A DNA stretch of 64,000 nt from Acaryochloris sp. CCMEE 5410 (GTDB lineage Bacteria; Cyanobacteriota; Cyanobacteriia; Thermosynechococcales; Thermosynechococcaceae), in NCBI RefSeq assembly GCF_000238775.2, contig NZ_AFEJ02000006.1, positions 186,001 through 250,000 on the forward strand, in the 5' to 3' direction. Positions 33,550 through 42,035 of this stretch are shown here, piece by piece. How positions within the stretch are numbered: the first letter of the stretch is position 1; every line of letters starts with the position of its first letter. Below the pieces are notes generated by a model. It did not search any database and was not told where the DNA came from. It saw nothing but the letters and a program-made list of their open reading frames with translations. Made by a program: the position numbers and the translations under genes.

Positions 33550-34338
33550 ATGGCTTACTCTCTCTCTGCCACGAAGCTAACCACCTACAAGCAATGCCCC
33601 CAGGCGTACAACTTTAAATACGAGCGGGGCCTCTCTTCACCCTCAGCTTTCGGCTCTCCTAAATTTGGCAATGCCCTACATGGCGCACTCGCAGAAATCT
33701 ACAGAGATTGGAACTACGCTTATCCCCTGCCATCATTGGATTGGTTTGCTGTCTGCTGGCAGCAGCATACCGGAGAGCTGACCCCAACCCAGATTCACGA
33801 GGGCTGGATGGCATTGCAGCTCTACTATGAGCGATACGTTGCCCCACTACCCATGATCCGCAAGCCCCTTGGAGTGGAGGCGAAGCTTAAGGCCAGTTTC
33901 CAGGTGAATAATATCGAGTTCTCCCTCTCTGGAAGATATGATCGGTTGGACTTTACCGATGACGGACTGGAGCTGATCGACTACAAAACCAGTAAGACGA
34001 TTGCACCCTCTGATGAAATTGATTTACAGCTAGGACTCTACTACCTAATCCTGGAGCAGACTTATCACAAAGCACTCCAAAAATTAAGCTTGATCTACTT
34101 ACGGCAAGGCCAGAAAATCACGTTTGATGTGACCCCAGAACATCATCAGCAGGTTCGAGAACTGATCGGGGACATGGCGTTGAAACTGAGGGCAGACCAG
34201 GACTGGGAGCCAGAGGAGGGACAACATTGCGATCGCTGTGGGTATCAGCGGTATTGTCCTGCCAGGACGAAGAAGCCAGAGCCATTACCAGAGGGGACTC
34301 GGGAAGGGCGGCAGGTACAGTTGTCATTGGGGATTTAG
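33550..34338 (+). CDS. PD-(D/E)XK nuclease, RecB/Cas4-like
   Basis: A 262-residue protein from the ATG at 33550 (M-A-Y-S-L-S-A-T-K-L). The start T-T-Y-K-Q-C-P-Q-A-Y is the classical first motif of RecB-family nucleases. The active site is G-R-Y-D-R-L-D followed by L-E-L-I-D-Y-K-T-S, then the Q-L-G-L-Y-Y motif. C-terminal C-D-R-C-G-Y-Q-R-Y-C together with the N-terminal Cys forms the four-cysteine set of an iron-sulphur cluster, as in Cas4 and AddB. It is likely a DNA-processing nuclease of a plasmid or phage. No CRISPR genes are near. Confidence 0.85.
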   Translation: MAYSLSATKLTTYKQCPQAYNFKYERGLSSPSAFGSPKFGNALHGALAEIYRDWNYAYPLPSLDWFAVCWQQHTGELTPTQIHEGWMALQLYYERYVAPLPMIRKPLGVEAKLKASFQVNNIEFSLSGRYDRLDFTDDGLELIDYKTSKTIAPSDEIDLQLGLYYLILEQTYHKALQKLSLIYLRQGQKITFDVTPEHHQQVRELIGDMALKLRADQDWEPEEGQHCDRCGYQRYCPARTKKPEPLPEGTREGRQVQLSLGI

Positions 34339-34523
34339 GATGTTGAGGAGGAAATATTGCTTTCTCTTTCTCGATGATTTTTTGAGGTGATGCTTATCGG
34401 GAGAGAAAAATAGCTTTGTTTGGCTACACCGTCAAAGTACAGATATTCGACGGCGTGGAGATCGAGAATCGAAATACTTTTTCCCTCCCTAGAAATACCC
34501 TGGTTACTTGAATTGACAGACAT
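34335..34523 (-). CDS. Possible small protein at the end of a coupled run
   Basis: A 62-residue frame beginning five bases after the stop of the 34529 gene. Residues include I-S-I-L-D-L-H-A-V-E-Y-L-Y-F-D-G and a serine-rich tail. It converges on the nuclease gene and overlaps its last four bases. Evidence is only position and moderate composition. Confidence 0.35.
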   Translation of the reverse strand: MSVNSSNQGISREGKSISILDLHAVEYLYFDGVAKQSYFSLPISITSKNHRERESNISSSTS

Positions 34524-34528
34524 TGGTT

Positions 34529-34684
34529 TTAATCCTGTTGATTATCTCTGTACTCAGCAATCTTGAAATCGGCTTCAGTGGACTGGTTGGGGCCAGAAAA
34601 TTTGCCGTAAGTCATCATTTTTCCTTGGACTGAATTACTTTGCGTCTCTGATGGTTCTGGCTTAAGTTGTAAGTTTTTGGTCAT
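34529..34684 (-). CDS. Small hypothetical protein
   Basis: A 51-residue hydrophilic protein starting M-T-K-N-L-Q-L-K-P-E-P-S-E and containing M-T-Y-G-K-F-S-G-P-N-Q-S, ending R-D-N-Q-Q-D. Its ATG overlaps the stop of the upstream gene as TGATG, so it is probably translationally coupled. The polar composition and fixed junctions suggest a real small gene. Unknown function. Confidence 0.5.
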   Translation of the reverse strand: MTKNLQLKPEPSETQSNSVQGKMMTYGKFSGPNQSTEADFKIAEYRDNQQD

Positions 34685-34869
34685 CACTTATCTTCATCCT
34701 TACAGAACAATCCCACCTCCTTAGACCCATCTTCGACAACAACATCAGGTTGGGGGATGGTTCTTCTGCTCGGTACTACGAACAGGCCAGCTTCCTTAAC
34801 CTTATAAGGTGTTGGAATATTGATGAAATGGCCAGTGCAATCTGGTCTTATTTTGTCTCTACTTTCCAT
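34684..34869 (-). CDS. Small hypothetical protein
   Basis: A 61-residue protein from the ATG at 34869, preceded by AAGGA at good spacing. An in-frame TTG at 34995 would add a segment overlapping the neighbouring gene. It contains G-H-F-I-N-I-P-T-P-Y-K-V-K-E-A-G-L-F-V-V and an acidic end C-K-D-E-D-K. Second gene of a four-gene minus-strand run. Unknown function. Confidence 0.45.
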   Translation of the reverse strand: MESRDKIRPDCTGHFINIPTPYKVKEAGLFVVPSRRTIPQPDVVVEDGSKEVGLFCKDEDK

Positions 34870-34933
34870 TTTTTCAATCCTTTTGATAAATCTTACTAGG
34901 AATATACCGCTTGCAACTCGAAACAACTCGAAC

Positions 34934-35305
34934 TTAATAACAACTGCGGCTGATGGAATCTCCCAGCAGAAAAACGTGGACGAGTTGCTGCGCAAATGCT
35001 ATCGGTACTACCCAATGAGCGCATCCCACGATTAGATATGCCTCTGGATCTCCCGTGAAATAGTAGTCGAGGTAAACCTTACACTTATTCGCTACTTCAA
35101 AATACGCGAAACCCAACTTATAAAACTGAGGTGGGTTTCTCTCCAAATTTACAAAGCCTTCAATGCCAACCTCTGACCGATCAAAGCGTTGGATTTCAAT
35201 GTTCAAATTTCCCGGCCCAAATATTTCCAAAGTCTGAAACTCCAAGCCGACTTGAGTCTCAGACTTCAGACCCACTCGCCACCCTTCAATCTCTTCTCTC
35301 TTCAT
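34934..35305 (-). CDS. Hypothetical protein
   Basis: A 123-residue protein from the ATG at 35305, which has GGAGGTGA seven bases upstream. It is beta-rich (T-L-E-I-F-G-P-G-N-L-N-I-E-I-Q-R-F, V-Y-L-D-Y-Y-F-T-G-D-P). The last 30 residues become hydrophobic and could be out of frame. It starts 16 bases after the stop of the DUF5131 fragment and heads the small coupled run. Confidence 0.55.
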   Translation of the reverse strand: MKREEIEGWRVGLKSETQVGLEFQTLEIFGPGNLNIEIQRFDRSEVGIEGFVNLERNPPQFYKLGFAYFEVANKCKVYLDYYFTGDPEAYLIVGCAHWVVPIAFAQQLVHVFLLGDSISRSCY

Positions 35306-35320
35306 CGACAATCACCTCCA

Positions 35321-35540
35321 TCACTCAAACTCAGGAAACTCCCGCACTCGAAGATCCTGCGGCCATTCCTCGGCATCCCCACCCTTCCCTGAACGGAACT
35401 TGGGAACCCCCACAGGATTGCTGCCGAGCTGCTTGATAAACACGGGGACTTCCGCTGATTTGCATTGGTCCCGTATGGAGCGAATCCAGTCCACATCACA
35501 AGGCCGAGCGCCAGAGCAGCCACCAGAGCAAGGTGTAGCT
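35321..35540 (-). pseudogene. C-terminal fragment of a DUF5131 (phage Gp37/Gp68-like) protein
   Basis: The minus-strand frame reads G-A-R-P-C-D-V-D-W-I-R-S-I-R-D-Q-C, V-P-V-F-I-K-Q-L-G, and ends E-W-P-Q-D-L-R-V-R-E-F-P-E. These are the C-terminal hallmarks of DUF5131 radical-SAM-like phage proteins, which are normally above 230 residues. The first two thirds are missing and a TGA lies in frame near 35545, so the gene is a remnant. Confidence 0.65.
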
Positions 35541-35598
35541 ATTCATAATTGCCTCCTGAGTTTTCAAATTCCAGGTGGAAACTGAAATCTTCGTGGCT

Positions 35599-36145
35599 TC
35601 AAAAATGTGAGGATGACAGGGAATCAAGGCAACGTTGCACAATCATCTGCATTACGGGTGGGGTGACAGCGTTGCCAAGCTGCTTGACCTTCTCGCGTTT
35701 ATTTCCCAAGACTTTGTAATCTTGAGCAAAGGCCATCGCTGCCTGGATTTCATGGGGCTGAAGCATACGGAAATAGCAGTCTTCAACAGAGATGGAATGA
35801 TCCGGTTGCACCAGTGCATGGCGGTCGCCGGCAGTGATGGTGGGAATGGCAGAATCCATGCCACAGACCTGATCTGAGCCGCTGTAGTAACTAGCTAGAA
35901 AGGGTTGAACTAGGCCGTGATGGCCTCCCCCAGCAGTGACCGTACCTAGCGGCTTCTCCAACGAGTGAAATAGACTATGATTTCGGAGTGTCACCATGAA
36001 AGGTTGCACCAGGGAATTATGGTCAACTGTGGTGATTGTGGGCAGTGGGTCACGGATGCAAGCAGCCTGCGCCCCGGTGTAGTTCCGCACAATAAACGGT
36101 GTTGCCAAGGCCATTGTTTGGCGGGCGGTTTGGGTGGGTAGAATC
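35599..36145 (-). pseudogene. Cytosine-5 DNA methyltransferase, 3' part (split by IS21)
   Basis: Encodes the target-recognition and closing part of a C5-cytosine methyltransferase: T-V-D-H-N-S-L-V-Q-P and related repeats, I-P-T-I-T-A-G-D-R-H-A-L, then motif IX/X with R-M-L-Q-P-H-E-I-Q-A-A-M and Q-L-G-N-A-V-T-P-P-V. It continues the frame of 39015-39922 once the IS and one target repeat are removed, giving 484 residues. As it stands the two halves are separate. Confidence 0.88.
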
Positions 36146-36328
36146 CCCTCTGCAGCATAATCACGACTTCTCCGGTTGAGTGGCACTAACTTCTCCACCC
36201 CCAACCAAAAAAATATTGACCAACCATTTTCGACAGGTAGATATGGAATTACGGATTGCAATTCATAGGCAAAAATTCAGATCTAAATCCATACATATCA
36301 CGAATGGAAGATCGTGATCTCATCCGGT

Positions 36329-37192
36329 CTATTCATCCATCTGTCCCTCCTTTTTTTCACCCTTCTTCTCCTTGTGCGTTTTAGGGTTAGATCTTGGGGT
36401 CGTTTCTCTCGTTGTTTTCTCCTCATGTGAACGGTCATTTCTCAGTTCTCCTTCTGGCTTCAGGGTCAGTTTGCTGGTCAATTTCCGCATGGATTCTCCT
36501 CGGAGCGAGACCTTCATCGCATCATGGATAATCCGGTCCAGGATGGCATCAGCCAGAGTGGGATCTTGAATTTGTGAGTGCCATTGTTCTAGGGGCATTT
36601 GCGTGGCAAATAAACAGGAGGCTTTGCGAAACCGCTCGTCTAGGATATCGAGCACTTCTCTAGCCTCAAAGACAGATAGAGGATCTCTAAGCCATTCATC
36701 CAGCACCAGTAGATCGTAGGCAGCTAATTGTTTTCGGAGTTTGGGATAGGACCCATCTCCTTTGGCCAACTTCAACTCCAGCACCAGATCAGCGGTTTTG
36801 ATATAGCGGACGCTATGGCCTTGCTTACACAAATGATGGGCCAGTACGGCCGCTAAGAACGACTTCCCTACACCGGTCGGCCCTAATAGAATCAATGACA
36901 GATTTTCTTGGAGCCAATGACCTTGAGCAAATTCAAGGAACTGGATCTTACGGAGTCCTCTGGGGACATCGAAATCTACAGCATCTAAGGTGGCGTGCAC
37001 CGGTAGTCGAGCTTGTCGAAGTCGGCGTTGCATCCGTTGATTCTGACGCCGGATGTATTCGCGCTCTACCATCAAGGCCAGTCGTTCATCGAAGGACAGA
37101 TCATGATAGGTGGGCAAGGCCTGTTGTTCTCGCCAAGCCTCCAAGAGGCCCGTGAGCTTCATGTGTTGCAGCTGTTCAATCATCGCTTGCAT
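36329..37192 (-). CDS. istB: IS21 helper ATPase IstB
   Basis: A 287-residue AAA+ ATPase. The N-terminal domain (I-E-Q-L-Q-H-M-K-L-T-G-L-L-E-A-W) is followed by Walker A G-P-T-G-V-G-K-S-F-L-A, Walker B D-L-L-V-L-D-E-W and the sensor region L-F-A-T-Q-M-P. IstB assembles on target DNA and stimulates IstA. The C-terminal 45 residues are charged (K-K-G-E-K-K-E-G), unusual for the family but without structural consequence that can be judged. It starts 12 bases after the istA stop. Confidence 0.93.
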   Translation of the reverse strand: MQAMIEQLQHMKLTGLLEAWREQQALPTYHDLSFDERLALMVEREYIRRQNQRMQRRLRQARLPVHATLDAVDFDVPRGLRKIQFLEFAQGHWLQENLSLILLGPTGVGKSFLAAVLAHHLCKQGHSVRYIKTADLVLELKLAKGDGSYPKLRKQLAAYDLLVLDEWLRDPLSVFEAREVLDILDERFRKASCLFATQMPLEQWHSQIQDPTLADAILDRIIHDAMKVSLRGESMRKLTSKLTLKPEGELRNDRSHEEKTTRETTPRSNPKTHKEKKGEKKEGQMDE

Positions 37193-37204
37193 GACTTTCT
37201 CCCC

Positions 37205-38758
37205 CTACGTTGCTTGATAGTATTCAGACCCTCGGACATTGGCATGGTGAATGGGAATCACCTTATGGGTTTCATCCGGTAAGGGGTCGGATTCTAGTTT
37301 GTGTTGGAGCATGGACTTGAGATAGCGTTGGCCCACCATCCCCATAGCATTAGCCCGATTACAGGCGGCTTCCAATCTTTCAGCACCATGGGTTGTTCTG
37401 AGATGTTGCACCCCTTTTAAGGCTCGAAATGCTTGTTCATCATGGGCTTTCTTCTCAAAGATCTCTATCACTTGTTGCTTCGTTGCCGGTCCAACATTCT
37501 GAGCCCAGGTGATGAAGGTCTCTCTCGATTGGTTTTTGTGAGCCAAATGCGCCGGTGGCATATGCCCCTCTTGCGTGGAATGCTGAAATGAAACGCTGGA
37601 ACGTTCATGCACCGCGATGCGCTGATGATCATGGAAAATCTGTACTAAGGATTCAGTGATCTTGACCGATACCGACTGGCCCACATAGCCATAAGGGACA
37701 CTGTAATAGTGGCGGTTCACCTCAATGTGATAATCAAAACTCACTTTTGCGCTCTTCCATTCGCCAAACTCAAACGAGAGACTGGGCAAGGGTCTGAGTT
37801 CTGGTTGGTCCACTTGCTCAAATAATTCTCGACGGGATAGACCATAGGATTTCATGGTCCGATGGTTGAGTTTCTCCAACCCTGCTGCAATCGCTTCATT
37901 CAGTTGCTTGAAACTGGTAAAGGTCTGATCTCTCAAGGGAGCCAGAATATGACGTTCCACTTGCTGCACTGCATTCTCTACTTTGGGTTTGTCCCGAGGG
38001 CATTTGGGGCGAGCGGGCAAGATGATCACGTTGTAGTGTTCCGCAAAGTCTTGATAACTCCGATTGATACCGGGCTCATAACGGCACGGATCTGTGACTC
38101 CTGACTTGAGGTTGTCTGGAACGATAGCGACCGGCACCCCACCAAAGAAGGCCAAGGCCCGTTGATGAGATCCGAGCCAGTTCTTAATGATTTGGCTTTC
38201 GGTCGCTTCTGCATAGGTGTAGTTACTCGCTCCACAGCAGGCCACAAATACTTGAGCTTGAGTCACCTCACCAGTTTTGGGATGGACCACCGGAACGGTC
38301 ATTCCGCAGTAGTCCACAAAGATTTTTTCCGCTCCCTTGTGGGTCTGGCGCATGGACAGCGAATGCTGTTTTTTCCACTGGCGGTATCGACGACAAAAGC
38401 CACTATAGCTACAGTTCCAGTCTCCTCTCTCTTTACCTTCCATCCACAGCAGGCCCAGGGTGACCCCTTTGCGTTGCATCTCTCGATGTATATATTCGAA
38501 ATCAATTGCAGGTTTCTTACGGGAGGACTGACGTTGACCTTTTCCCAGCAGATGCTGGATATCACTATCACTCAGTTGGCTTAACTGGTCATAACTGAGT
38601 GATTGACCCTGGGCACGGCGCAGATAGTCCCGGACACTGGTACGGGAGATGAAGCAGCTACGAGCGATCTCCGATTTATTGTGGCCAAGTTCATGTAAAC
38701 GGATAATTTCTCTAAATTTACTCATCGACAGGGTTGCTCCTTGACGTTTATAGGCCAT
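37205..38758 (-). CDS. istA: IS21 transposase IstA
   Basis: A 517-residue transposase from the ATG at 38758, with GGAGA six bases upstream (a TTG two codons earlier is less well placed). N-terminal helix-turn-helix (H-N-K-S-E-I-A-R-S-C-F-I-S-R-T-S-V), then the DDE integrase core with F-V-D-Y-C-G-M-T, V-P-D-N-L-K-S and K-P-K-V-E-N, then the Mu-type C-terminal beta-barrel (S-V-P-Y-G-Y-V-G). It cuts and joins the element ends bound at the multiple terminal repeats. Complete frame. Confidence 0.94.
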   Translation of the reverse strand: MAYKRQGATLSMSKFREIIRLHELGHNKSEIARSCFISRTSVRDYLRRAQGQSLSYDQLSQLSDSDIQHLLGKGQRQSSRKKPAIDFEYIHREMQRKGVTLGLLWMEGKERGDWNCSYSGFCRRYRQWKKQHSLSMRQTHKGAEKIFVDYCGMTVPVVHPKTGEVTQAQVFVACCGASNYTYAEATESQIIKNWLGSHQRALAFFGGVPVAIVPDNLKSGVTDPCRYEPGINRSYQDFAEHYNVIILPARPKCPRDKPKVENAVQQVERHILAPLRDQTFTSFKQLNEAIAAGLEKLNHRTMKSYGLSRRELFEQVDQPELRPLPSLSFEFGEWKSAKVSFDYHIEVNRHYYSVPYGYVGQSVSVKITESLVQIFHDHQRIAVHERSSVSFQHSTQEGHMPPAHLAHKNQSRETFITWAQNVGPATKQQVIEIFEKKAHDEQAFRALKGVQHLRTTHGAERLEAACNRANAMGMVGQRYLKSMLQHKLESDPLPDETHKVIPIHHANVRGSEYYQAT

Positions 38759-39014
38759 TGCCAATCTCCATTCCTCTGGCTAATGCACAGAAGTTTAGAG
38801 GGTGGCCTGGCTAGGGATAATGACCTGTCGAAATGATGGTTAGGGGGGTGGAGAAGTTAACTGCCACTTATCCGGCGAAGTTTTTGCCACAAGGGTGGAG
38901 AAGTTTATTGCCATTTGACTGGCGAAGATAACTTCCACAGGGGTGGAGAAGTTACTGCCATTCGACCGGAGAAGTTACCCTCCCAAGGGGTGGAGAAGTT
39001 ACTGAGAATATGCA

Positions 39015-39922
39015 CCCTCCACACTCCGAACCCGATTGCTCGTGTCTTTGCCGTAAGCCGTCTCCACCAGAACAGGAGAACAGAACTTTTCTAATCCCTT
39101 ACGAATTCGTTCTAGGGTTGCTGGCTTTAGGGGCCTTTTGCGCTCACCTACCTTGGTGCTGGGATAGCTCCAGTCAATGGCGGTATGGGCTGGGGTGTAG
39201 TACGGCTCCACCACCTGAGCGCAACTGGGGCAGCGATATACATATTGATTTCGCTTGCCGTAGCGTCCCCACTTCTTAAATGGGTTTTTCCAGGACTGAA
39301 TGGCCTCGACCTCGCCACACTCCGAACAGTGGGCCAGAGGAGTAAAGCTGAGATTGGGTTTGGGGTTGTTTTTTCTCCAGAAGACGATGTAAACCCGGTC
39401 TCTGCTTTGCGGCGTCGAACCTGCAAACATGCTATTGAAGAACACTGCCTCATGGTCATACCCCAAGGAATGCATGGCATTGAGCCAGCTATCGAACAAG
39501 ATCCAGTGATGTACCTCGACCACATTCTCCACAACAACGAAGTTGTACTGATGAACCTCTGAAAATCTGACGACATCCCAGAGCGTAGCCCGTGACCGAC
39601 TTTCAGCCGGGTCAATGGTCTGGGGGTTGAACAAGTCCATCTGGCCCAGGTTCTTTCGCTTTTTCCCTCTGGCTAAACTATGGTTCGTGCATTCAGGGCT
39701 AGTAATCAAAATGTCGGTACTGGGATAGCGACAAGGGTCACAAGCGCTGATATCCACGCAATCATGGGCAGTATCGGGGAAGTTGGTATTGTGGGTTTCC
39801 ACCGCACGTTCCCAGTGGTTAATCGCCATAACAATCTCGCAGCCCGCTTGGGAAGCACCACTGCTCGAACCGCCACAGCCGCAAAATTGATCAGTGACGG
39901 TGATATAAGATTTCTTCTTCAT
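39015..39922 (-). pseudogene. Cytosine-5 DNA methyltransferase, 5' part (split by IS21)
   Basis: Starts at the ATG at 39922 (M-K-K-K-S-Y-I-T). Motif I D-Q-F-C-G-C-G-G-S-S-S-G-A binds S-adenosylmethionine; motif IV is I-T-S-P-E-C-T-N-H-S with the catalytic Cys in S-P-E-C instead of the usual P-P-C; motif VI V-V-V-E-N-V-V-E and motif VIII Q-S-R-D-R-V-Y follow. A C-x2-C pair set (C-S-E-C, C-P-S-C) forms a probable zinc ribbon in the target-recognition region. Phage- or plasmid-type orphan methyltransferase; no restriction partner nearby. Interrupted after R-S-V-E-G. Confidence 0.9.
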
Positions 39923-39926
39923 AGCC

Positions 39927-40340
39927 CTAATACCCACCAAATTTACGGAAGAGTCTCAGCTCTCTCTCTTCATCCGCCAAAAGCCTTTTTTCTTGGCGCT
40001 TAGCCTCCTCCGTAGCAGCATCCCTGCACTCTTCACCGCAAACAGGGAACCCTTCGCCTGAATAAGCTGCATGTGCCCAAAACTCATGCCTATACTCAGG
40101 AACACTAATTGCCTTGCCACAATGCCCACACTTTTTCGCCATGCGAGGCTGAAAGTATTGACAGGTTGAGGCAATGGTCTCTTCCAATTCTGAGAACTGA
40201 TCGAAGTAGGCGGGATCGGTGTTGTTGTTGACGAGTTCACACTCCCAGGTGTCTGGCTCAGGAGGTTCATATAGACCACCAGCACTACCAGAAAGATAAT
40301 TACAGTTGAGGCAATACAAGCACGTTTTCTGATGAGTCAT
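39927..40340 (-). CDS. Cysteine-rich hypothetical protein
   Basis: A 137-residue protein with an N-terminal C-L-Y-C-L-N-C set and a later C-G-H-C-G-K plus C-G-E-E-C, giving one or two zinc-binding sites, and a helical charged tail (E-E-A-K-R-Q-E-K-R-L-L-A-D-E-E-R). The stop lies four bases before the methyltransferase start, so the two genes were an operon. Unknown family; a zinc-ribbon accessory protein. Confidence 0.6.
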   Translation of the reverse strand: MTHQKTCLYCLNCNYLSGSAGGLYEPPEPDTWECELVNNNTDPAYFDQFSELEETIASTCQYFQPRMAKKCGHCGKAISVPEYRHEFWAHAAYSGEGFPVCGEECRDAATEEAKRQEKRLLADEERELRLFRKFGGY

Positions 40341-40391
40341 AACCAGAAATCCTTAAATGAATTGTGGTGATGGACGATTGAGCAGCCCTAG

Positions 40392-40706
40392 CTAGACCCA
40401 AGCTTTTTGGGTCGCAATGAAGGCTCGTTTGGAACCCACTAGATCAATGAATTCCATTGCGATAGCGTCTGGAGAGTTAGATCGGCACTCAACTTCTCCA
40501 TGCCGATGCCAGTCCAGGATGGCCCAGGAAGACCTTTGAGTATCGAGGTATTCCTCCACGGTGTACTGTCGATCATGCAGAATGACGCCAGACTGGAGGA
40601 TATGAGAAATAATTTTGCCAGGAAAGCTAACGTGGAGTCGCTTGCGCTCAGATGCAACGCGATTCCAGTATTCTCGGTTGAATTTGCGATAGGCAGAGGA
40701 TTTCAT
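40392..40706 (-). CDS. Hypothetical protein, paralogue of 4278-4535
   Basis: A 104-residue protein. The first 25 residues are basic (Y-R-K-F-N-R-E-Y-W-N-R-V). The rest matches the 4278 product in the blocks S-F-P-G-K-I-I-S-H, L-H-D-R-Q-Y-T-V, A-I-L-D-W-H-R-H-G and F-I-D-L-V-G-S. It lies between the PP-loop gene and the cysteine-rich gene on the same strand, so it is probably in the methyltransferase transcript. Function unknown. Confidence 0.68.
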   Translation of the reverse strand: MKSSAYRKFNREYWNRVASERKRLHVSFPGKIISHILQSGVILHDRQYTVEEYLDTQRSSWAILDWHRHGEVECRSNSPDAIAMEFIDLVGSKRAFIATQKAWV

Positions 40707-40717
40707 GTTTAATCTCC

Positions 40718-41767
40718 TTAAGTCGGTCCCGCATCCTCCCCAAATGCCCCCGCAGGCAGGGTCCAGGTATCTGGGTCAACGAGGATGGGCAGTGTGTATT
40801 CTTTGCTGAGGGCTAACCGGAGCTGGTCAGGATGTTGGTGAATGGCGTCATAGACCATGCCCTTAGCCGCCATCTCTGGAATGGAAAGCTTGTTGTCGAG
40901 GGTGTGCTGAAACGCTTGCTCGTACTGGTGCAACCGCTCTGTACGTTCTGGCGATATAGCCGTATTGGAAGCCCACTGGTTAGGTGAGCCGAAGATGCAG
41001 AACTGGCAGCTCAGCCGACCCCAGCCTAGATAGTAGGCAGGATGGGCCTGCACTCCCCAACGCTGGATTGTTTTCCAAACTTGCTCTGAAGAATAAGAGT
41101 GGACGGGACGCCAGTGGTCAATATGACGCCTGAGCTTTGGGCTGTCCCGCCGATCAGTCCGGTGAGGCTCGAAACTCTGATACTTGGCCCTGGCTGCACT
41201 CTCCTGTGCCCGCTCCCCTGTGACCACCAGAGTTCGGGAATGGTTGAACCTGGATTGGTTGGCAATGGCAGTGCTGAGAACATCAATTTTTAGATACGAA
41301 GAACACCACCGGGTTTTGAGGTCAGCAGTCTTGGCAGGAAACTTGCACCGGGTTCCAGGCTTGCCTTGCCCTCCAGAAACTTGCTCACCATCAGGTGTTT
41401 CAAAGTGCGTGGGTGCCTTGGGTTGGTTGTCGCGGCACATCTCTCGTTCAAGCCCTCCCTCCAGCCAGCTCATGTAAATCGGGAGATCGAAAGCTTGGGC
41501 AAACGTTCGGCAGTAATCTTCTGTGATAGGCCAGTCAAACAAAGTAGAGCTTTGGGGGTTGATTGAAGGATTGCTAAGTCCGTCTACCAAGTGATGATGC
41601 AACTCAATCCTGCCCTTGGGTACGCCCAGTTCCAGTAGTCGAAGCAGACAACAGATCGAATCCTTACCACCAGAGAACGCAACCAAGATACGGTCATAGG
41701 TGGACAGATCGGGGAGCGTCGAAACACCGGGCACCTGGAGGGGCAAGACCATTTGGGTGGCGCTCAT
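40718..41767 (-). CDS. PP-loop phosphoadenosine phosphosulfate reductase-family protein
   Basis: A 349-residue protein with the pyrophosphatase loop S-G-G-K-D-S at residues 32-37, which binds ATP or PAPS. It has cysteines at G-T-R-C-K, R-W-C-S-S and C-Q-F-C-I-F-G that could bind an iron-sulphur cluster. This arrangement is that of phage and plasmid PAPS-reductase-like proteins and of DndC, not of the assimilatory CysH. Such proteins are suspected of sulphur or other nucleotide modification. Neighbouring a methyltransferase and DUF488 gene it may serve DNA or RNA modification, which is inference. Confidence 0.82.
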   Translation of the reverse strand: MSATQMVLPLQVPGVSTLPDLSTYDRILVAFSGGKDSICCLLRLLELGVPKGRIELHHHLVDGLSNPSINPQSSTLFDWPITEDYCRTFAQAFDLPIYMSWLEGGLEREMCRDNQPKAPTHFETPDGEQVSGGQGKPGTRCKFPAKTADLKTRWCSSYLKIDVLSTAIANQSRFNHSRTLVVTGERAQESAARAKYQSFEPHRTDRRDSPKLRRHIDHWRPVHSYSSEQVWKTIQRWGVQAHPAYYLGWGRLSCQFCIFGSPNQWASNTAISPERTERLHQYEQAFQHTLDNKLSIPEMAAKGMVYDAIHQHPDQLRLALSKEYTLPILVDPDTWTLPAGAFGEDAGPT

Positions 41768-41777
41768 GATCCTGCCC

Positions 41778-41993
41778 CTAACAACACAACTTGAGTCGAA
41801 CAGCGGGGCGTAAGTCGGTGATTTTGACCGTGGTGAAGTTCTTGCTCCACTTCCCGGATTTGTCCTTGGAAATCATCAGAACATGCTGTCTGGAGACTGT
41901 TGAGAACACCTTGAGACGGGTGCCATTCTGTCTCCTGAGTGTCCCGAGGAAGTACACCAGATGATGCTGAGGAGAATAGACTAAATTGCTCAT
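41778..41993 (-). CDS. Small basic hypothetical protein
   Basis: A 71-residue protein, M-S-N-L-V-Y-S-P-Q-H-H-L-V-Y, with K-D-K-S-G-K-W-S-K-N and a C-terminal V-R-L-K-L-C-C. It is preferred to the overlapping frame 41764-42015 because its composition is protein-like and its stop falls ten bases before the PP-loop gene start, giving an operon-like junction. The fold is probably a small beta barrel. Unknown function. Confidence 0.55.
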   Translation of the reverse strand: MSNLVYSPQHHLVYFLGTLRRQNGTRLKVFSTVSRQHVLMISKDKSGKWSKNFTTVKITDLRPAVRLKLCC

Positions 41994-42035
41994 GGAATTT
42001 TCCTCCAGTATTCAATTGGTTAATTGGGGTTGTGG

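Larger units (their letters stand above)
36151..39014 (-). mobile_element. IS21-family element, copy 2 (intact)
   Basis: Same element as 22677-25534 in the opposite orientation. It runs (minus strand) from TGCATATTC at 39014 to TTATGCTGCA at 36151 and is flanked by the 5-bp direct repeat CCCTC (36146-36150 and 39015-39019). It holds intact istA and istB and the AACTTCTCC-type terminal repeats. It interrupts a DNA methyltransferase gene. It is the likely active source of the other copy, or a more recent arrival. Confidence 0.94.

Noticed and set aside
33550-34338. Cas4-like protein as evidence of a CRISPR system.
   Set aside because: No cas1, cas2 or repeat-spacer array is visible anywhere in the window; the protein equally fits phage or plasmid RecB-like nucleases.
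35131-35436. Plus-strand open frame of 101 codons.
   Set aside because: It is the shadow of the minus-strand DUF5131 remnant and the 34934 gene, both of which show recognisable or better protein character.
40718-41767. Dnd phosphorothioation system (DndC) call for the PP-loop gene.
   Set aside because: No DndB, DndD, DndE or cysteine desulfurase gene is nearby, so only the family-level call is kept.
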